Below, piece after piece: positions 6,202 through 9,774 of a DNA stretch of 9,774 nucleotides; positions within the stretch are counted from its first letter, which is position 1, and each line of letters begins with the position of its first letter. Under the pieces are notes generated by a model. The model was given only the letters and a program-made list of their open reading frames with translations. It did not search any database and was not told the DNA's origin. The stretch spans positions 1-9,774 of the forward strand of contig JAGWUU010000109.1 of the NCBI GenBank assembly GCA_028868335.1, written 5' to 3'. The DNA comes from Sphingomonadales bacterium (GTDB taxonomy: Bacteria > Pseudomonadota > Alphaproteobacteria > Sphingomonadales > Sphingomonadaceae). The position numbers and the translations under genes are program-made.

Positions 6202-7056
6202 ATGGCGCGAGACGCCGAAGTCTTTGCAGGCGGCGTGGCCGTCATTACCGGGGCCGGCTCCGGCATTGGCGCCGGAATCGCCCGCCGCTGCGGCGCCCTT
6301 GGCATGACCGTCGTGGTTGCCGAGATCAATCATGCGGCGGCGCAGCAGACGGTCGATCAGATCGTGACGGCGGGCGGCAAGGCCGAAGCCATCATCGTCG
6401 ACGTCTCGAAGCCCGAGGAACTAGACCGGCTGGCCGCGGAGGTATTCGCCCGCCACGGAGCGCTCCGTCTGCTGGTCAACAACGCCGGGATCGAAACGAT
6501 CGGTTACACCTGGGAACTGTCGGCGGCGCGCTGGGAGGCGACGCTCGACATCAACCTGCATGGCGTGATTCACGGCGTTCGCGCCTTTGTTCCCCGGATG
6601 ATCGAGAGCGGCGAGGAATGCTGGATTGCCAATCTTTCCTCGGTCGGTGGCTTCTCGGCGATGCCTGCACAGACCGCCTACATCGTGACCAAACACGCGG
6701 TCGAGGCGCTGAGCGAGTGCCTGTACCTCGAGATGGAGGTGAAACGCTTGCCGATCCATGTGTCGTCTGTGATCCCCGGCATGCTGCGCACCAACATCTT
6801 CAATGCCGAGGGTGGCGCGGGCGAACCTGGTAGCGCGGGCAGCCACCGCCGCAAGATGTTCGAGATGATGCGCGACTATGGAATGGACCTCGACGAAGGC
6901 TGCAGGGTGATCGTCGAGGGAATTGCCGAGAACCGCTTCTGGGTCCACTCGCAACCCGACATGAGCCGCGACATCATCGCCGGGCGCATCGCCTTCTTTG
7001 AAAGCCAGCAACCGCCGACCCTGTCGGACCAGGTCCGCCATCTTGTGGAGGGCTGA
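6202..7056 (+). CDS. SDR-family NAD(P)-dependent oxidoreductase
   Basis: This 284-aa classical SDR has TGAGSGIG at 16-23, Glu41 after the second beta strand (VVVAEIN), which favours NAD(H), NNAG at 93-96, and the catalytic tetrad Asn118, Ser146/147, Tyr160 and Lys164 (YIVTK). The motif PGMLRTNIF at 192-200 is the usual PG segment after beta 6. Beyond it is an expanded region (about 201-250, with RRKMFEMMRDYGMDLDEGC) and a C-terminal tail that is helical in character, as in SDRs that act on larger hydrophobic alcohols; it lacks the common C-terminal GG-containing strand. It is the first gene of a two-gene transcript under the TetR-type operator, with a 3-base gap to the next SDR. It probably oxidises a hydroxyl group of the inducing substrate or a close intermediate. 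Confidence 0.94.
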   Translation: MARDAEVFAGGVAVITGAGSGIGAGIARRCGALGMTVVVAEINHAAAQQTVDQIVTAGGKAEAIIVDVSKPEELDRLAAEVFARHGALRLLVNNAGIETIGYTWELSAARWEATLDINLHGVIHGVRAFVPRMIESGEECWIANLSSVGGFSAMPAQTAYIVTKHAVEALSECLYLEMEVKRLPIHVSSVIPGMLRTNIFNAEGGAGEPGSAGSHRRKMFEMMRDYGMDLDEGCRVIVEGIAENRFWVHSQPDMSRDIIAGRIAFFESQQPPTLSDQVRHLVEG

Positions 7057-7059
7057 GCC

Positions 7060-8004
7060 ATGGCGAAGATGCAGTTCGACGGAAAAGTCGCGATCGTCAC
7101 CGGAGCGGGCGGAGGGCTGGGCAAGGCCTATGCCAGCCTGCTCGCCAGTCGCGGCGCGAAGGTGCTGCTCAATGATCTGGGCGGCAATTTCATGGGCGAG
7201 GGCGCTGACCGGGGCTACGCCGGCGCTGCCGCCGCGGAGATTCGCGTGGCGGGCGGCGTGGCAGAGGCTAATGGTGACAGCGTGGCCACCTCGGACGGCG
7301 CCCGCGCGATCGTCGCCGATGCCGTGGCGCGCTGGGGCCGGGTCGACATTCTGGTCAACAACGCGGGAATTGTCAGCGCCTCGGGAGCCATCGAAACCGT
7401 CACCGACAAACAGTGGGCCGACGACATGGCGGTTTCCGCCAGCGGAACCTTCTACCTCTGCCGCGAAGTGTGGGAGGGGATGAAGGAGCGTGACTTTGGC
7501 AGGATCGTCAACGTCGCCTCGGGCTCGTGGTTCGGAATGGGATCGGGCGTACCCTATCCCGCTGCCAAGGGCGCGGTCTGGGCGATGACCCGCGCGCTCG
7601 CCTCGGCCAGCACCGCGCGTGGCTGGAACATCAAGATCAACTGCATCATGCCGATCGCGGGTAGCCGGATGACCGCGCTGATGGGCGAGGATATCCACGG
7701 CCTGATGATGCGCGATTTCCCGCCGAAAGCGGTTGCTCCGGTGGTGGCAATGCTCGCCCACGAGCAGGCCCCGGCGAATGGCGAGCTGTTCTCGGTCGGC
7801 GGCGGCGGCTATGCGCGGGTCTTTGCGGGCGTGACAGCCGGGTATCGCGGCAGCGACAAGGACTGGAGCATGGAAGACGCGCTGGCGAACTTCGATGCTG
7901 CCTTCTCGCCCGCTGAATTCTCCATACCGGCCGGCTCGATGGACGAAGCTGAACTCTACACGTCCGACGTTCCCTGGGACGCCTTCCGTCAATTCATTCA
8001 GTAG
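7060..8004 (+). CDS. SDR-family oxidoreductase of the MFE-2 / (3R)-hydroxyacyl-CoA dehydrogenase type
   Basis: The 314-aa protein resembles the dehydrogenase domain of peroxisomal multifunctional enzyme type 2 (HSD17B4). It has TGAGGGLGKAYA at 14-25, Asp39 in LLNDLGG (NAD preference), the family's long insertion before NNAG at 100-103, a Ser in NVASGSW (Ser154), and Tyr166/Lys170 (YPAAK). The later segments INCIMPIAGSRMT, AVAPVVAMLAHE and NGELFSVGGGGYARV match the MFE-2 pattern, and the C-terminal tail runs about 60 residues beyond the core fold. The Asn of the usual catalytic tetrad is replaced by Ser126; MFE-2 proteins also deviate here. The ATG at 7060 starts 3 bases after the preceding SDR stop, so the pair is coupled. 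The likely role is NAD-dependent oxidation of a 3-hydroxyacyl-CoA or analogous hydroxy intermediate. No hydratase or sterol-carrier domain is fused. Confidence 0.93.
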   Translation: MAKMQFDGKVAIVTGAGGGLGKAYASLLASRGAKVLLNDLGGNFMGEGADRGYAGAAAAEIRVAGGVAEANGDSVATSDGARAIVADAVARWGRVDILVNNAGIVSASGAIETVTDKQWADDMAVSASGTFYLCREVWEGMKERDFGRIVNVASGSWFGMGSGVPYPAAKGAVWAMTRALASASTARGWNIKINCIMPIAGSRMTALMGEDIHGLMMRDFPPKAVAPVVAMLAHEQAPANGELFSVGGGGYARVFAGVTAGYRGSDKDWSMEDALANFDAAFSPAEFSIPAGSMDEAELYTSDVPWDAFRQFIQ

Positions 8005-8010
8005 CGGTGG

Positions 8011-9774
8011 TCAGCCCGCCAAGGCACCGGTGAAGCGATTGAGCCCCGGCCTCGCCTTAACAATGTGCCTTGTTCCGTTCGATTGCGGCAAGTGAACTTC
8101 GGCGGCAACGGCCGCGGGCACCTCGACGTCGAGCCGGTAGTGCCCGTTCTTCACGCTCCAGTCGGTGCGGATCGGACCGCTGGCGCTGCGGTAGGTTGCT
8201 CCGCCGCTGCCCAGTCGCGCATCAATCAGCGGCGCGACGCGGATCCGGGTGAAGCCGGGTTCAAGCGCCTCGATCCCCGCGACGCGACGGAACAGGAACG
8301 ATCCGATCGCGCCGAAGGCATAGTGGTTGCGGCTATTCATGCCCTTGTCGCCCTGGTCGGAATTCCACCGCTCCCACATCGTCGTCGCGCCCTGTTCGAC
8401 CATGTAGCCCCATGACGGATAGGAGCGCTGGACCAGCAGGCCGATCGCGACCAGCTCCTGACCGGTCATGGTCAGCGCATCAAGGATGTGCGGGGTGCCG
8501 AGGAAGCCGGTCGACAGGTGCCCGCCGCGTCGGGTGATGTCGGACACAAGGTGTTGTCCGGCAAGGCCAGCCGCCACCGGATCGAGCAGGCCGAAGCGGA
8601 TCGCCAGGACATAGCCGGTCTGGCTGCCATTGCCGATCGCGCCGTCCGGCTTGGCGTAGGCGGCGTTGAACGCGGCACGGATCGCGGCGAACAGGTCGCG
8701 GTAGCGCTGCGCCGCGTCGGCGCTTCCGATCGCTGCGGCCATTTCGGCCATCATCCGGGCGTCTTCGGCCCAGAATGCCGTGCCGATCAGGTCCTTGGGC
8801 GTGGTCGGATAGCCCGGATTAATCGTCGGGGCATCGATCGCCAGCCAATCGCCGAAATCCGCTCCCCTTGCTTTCTCCCAGAGATGGGTGGGATTGGCCT
8901 TCTCGATCCCCGCCAGGTAGCGTTCCATCGCGTTCCAGTTGGCGGCGATCACTCCACTATCGCCGGACTGCCGCCAGGTCGTGTAGGGCAGCACCACACC
9001 GGCATCGGCCCAGCCGGGTGACGACAGGTTCATTCCCGGCACATAGGGCGGGATGCAATCGGGAAAGCCTCCGCTGGCCTTCTGCCCGGCGCGCATGTCC
9101 TCCATGACCCGCGCGGTGAAGGCCTGCACATCCATCGCGTAGGCGGCAGCCGGCCAGAACACTTCGGCGTCGCCCATCCACCCGAGCCGCTCGTCGCGTT
9201 GCGGGCAATCGGTCGGCAGGCCGAAGAAATTGGACCGCTGGCTCCACAGCGAATTGCGCCAGAACTTTTCGACCACCGCGTCGCCGCAGCGGAATTCACC
9301 GGTTTCGGCAAGATCCTGATGCCCGACCAGTCCTTCCAGCGACCATGCCGCCGGATCGTCGGGAACGCCCGACACCTCGACGTAGCGAAAGCCGTGGTAG
9401 GTGAAGCGCGGTTCCCACACCTCCCGGCCCGTGCCGGCGCAGATGTAAACGTCGCGCGCCCGGGCGGTGCGCAGGTTCGATTGGTCGGCCCGGCCATCTG
9501 CCGTCGCCATTTCCGCGAAGCGCATCACGATCTGGCTACCGGCTGGAGCCGACACCGACAGCCGCGGCCACCCTGCAAAGTTCTGCCCGAAATCGACGAG
9601 ATAGTGCCCGGCGCCAACCTTGCGTAACGCCTGCGGACGCATGACCTGTCGGACGCGGATCGGCGGGCAACGCTGCGGATCGATTGCCAGGCCCGGCGGC
9701 GGGCCGATGGTCTTCGCCGCCCGCCAGTCTGCCGCTGCAAAATCCGCTGTCGCCCATCCCGGCTGATCGAGCCG
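8011..9774 (-). CDS. Alpha-L-rhamnosidase, GH78 (N-terminal part outside the window)
   Basis: The frame stays open to the right edge, giving 587 visible residues with no start seen; the ATG at 9642 is internal because the 44 codons before it (with PGWATADFAAADW) are typical GH78 sequence. The visible part covers a beta-sandwich region with VDFGQNFAGW and YHGFRYVEV, then the (alpha/alpha)6 catalytic barrel, with DCPQRDERLGWMGDAE at 189-204, ADFGDWLAID, and WERWNS at 467-472. A C-terminal beta domain runs from about 500 to the end. By family comparison, Glu195 is the likely general acid and Glu468 the likely general base of an inverting mechanism that releases L-rhamnose from glycosides. A signal peptide cannot be judged because the N terminus is missing. 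Its stop is only 6 bases from the stop of the convergent SDR gene. It may deglycosylate the substrate that the neighbouring oxidoreductases then degrade, but shared regulation is not shown. Confidence 0.94.
   Translation of the reverse strand, partial: RLDQPGWATADFAAADWRAAKTIGPPPGLAIDPQRCPPIRVRQVMRPQALRKVGAGHYLVDFGQNFAGWPRLSVSAPAGSQIVMRFAEMATADGRADQSNLRTARARDVYICAGTGREVWEPRFTYHGFRYVEVSGVPDDPAAWSLEGLVGHQDLAETGEFRCGDAVVEKFWRNSLWSQRSNFFGLPTDCPQRDERLGWMGDAEVFWPAAAYAMDVQAFTARVMEDMRAGQKASGGFPDCIPPYVPGMNLSSPGWADAGVVLPYTTWRQSGDSGVIAANWNAMERYLAGIEKANPTHLWEKARGADFGDWLAIDAPTINPGYPTTPKDLIGTAFWAEDARMMAEMAAAIGSADAAQRYRDLFAAIRAAFNAAYAKPDGAIGNGSQTGYVLAIRFGLLDPVAAGLAGQHLVSDITRRGGHLSTGFLGTPHILDALTMTGQELVAIGLLVQRSYPSWGYMVEQGATTMWERWNSDQGDKGMNSRNHYAFGAIGSFLFRRVAGIEALEPGFTRIRVAPLIDARLGSGGATYRSASGPIRTDWSVKNGHYRLDVEVPAAVAAEVHLPQSNGTRHIVKARPGLNRFTGALAG

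Noticed and set aside
6421..7992. A 523-codon open frame on the minus strand spanning both SDR genes
   Set aside because: It crosses two well-supported SDR genes and its product is low-complexity Arg/His/Ala-rich with no family features; a compositional shadow.

Overview
This is a GC-rich, gene-dense accessory-type window. Its style (high GC, many short-chain dehydrogenases, an Old Yellow Enzyme-type Fe-S flavoprotein, a GH78 rhamnosidase, Lrp and TetR regulators) fits an alphaproteobacterium, most likely a sphingomonad such as Novosphingobium, Sphingobium or Sphingomonas. That placement is an inference from gene content and composition; there is no rRNA or tRNA here to prove it. No mobile elements, CRISPR arrays or RNA genes were recognised.

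Layout. (1) 1-3854, minus strand, probably one operon read right to left: a 707-aa Fe-S/FMN/FAD ene-reductase of the 2,4-dienoyl-CoA reductase/enoate reductase group, a 333-aa HSL-family alpha/beta hydrolase, and two adjacent Lrp/AsnC regulators, the second cut by the window edge. (2) 3855-4053, a relatively AT-rich divergent promoter region with small inverted repeats. (3) 4054-5285, plus strand: an SDR dehydrogenase with a variant NNAG motif, followed by a small VOC/glyoxalase-fold protein. (4) 5301-5954, minus strand: a TetR-family regulator, convergent with the VOC gene. (5) 5955-6201, the tetR/SDR divergent promoter region, with three copies of a shared operator-like word, two TTGACT -35 boxes and a 5'-UTR hairpin. 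(6) 6202-8004, plus strand: two SDR genes 3 bases apart, the second of the peroxisomal MFE-2 (3-hydroxyacyl-CoA dehydrogenase) type. (7) 8011 to the right edge, minus strand: most of a GH78 alpha-L-rhamnosidase, convergent with the SDR pair across a 6-base gap.

How the parts may work together. The ene-reductase, ester hydrolase, three dehydrogenases (one resembling a beta-oxidation enzyme) and a VOC protein look like a catabolic locus for a hydrophobic, alicyclic or unsaturated carbonyl substrate, perhaps a terpenoid, steroid or phenylpropanoid processed partly as CoA thioesters. The neighbouring rhamnosidase raises the possibility that the natural substrate is a plant rhamnoside whose aglycone is then oxidised. 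The TetR protein probably represses its own gene and the 6202-8004 SDR pair until a pathway intermediate binds; the Lrp proteins may control the leftward operon. The substrate cannot be read from the sequence, and the rhamnosidase may belong to a separate locus.
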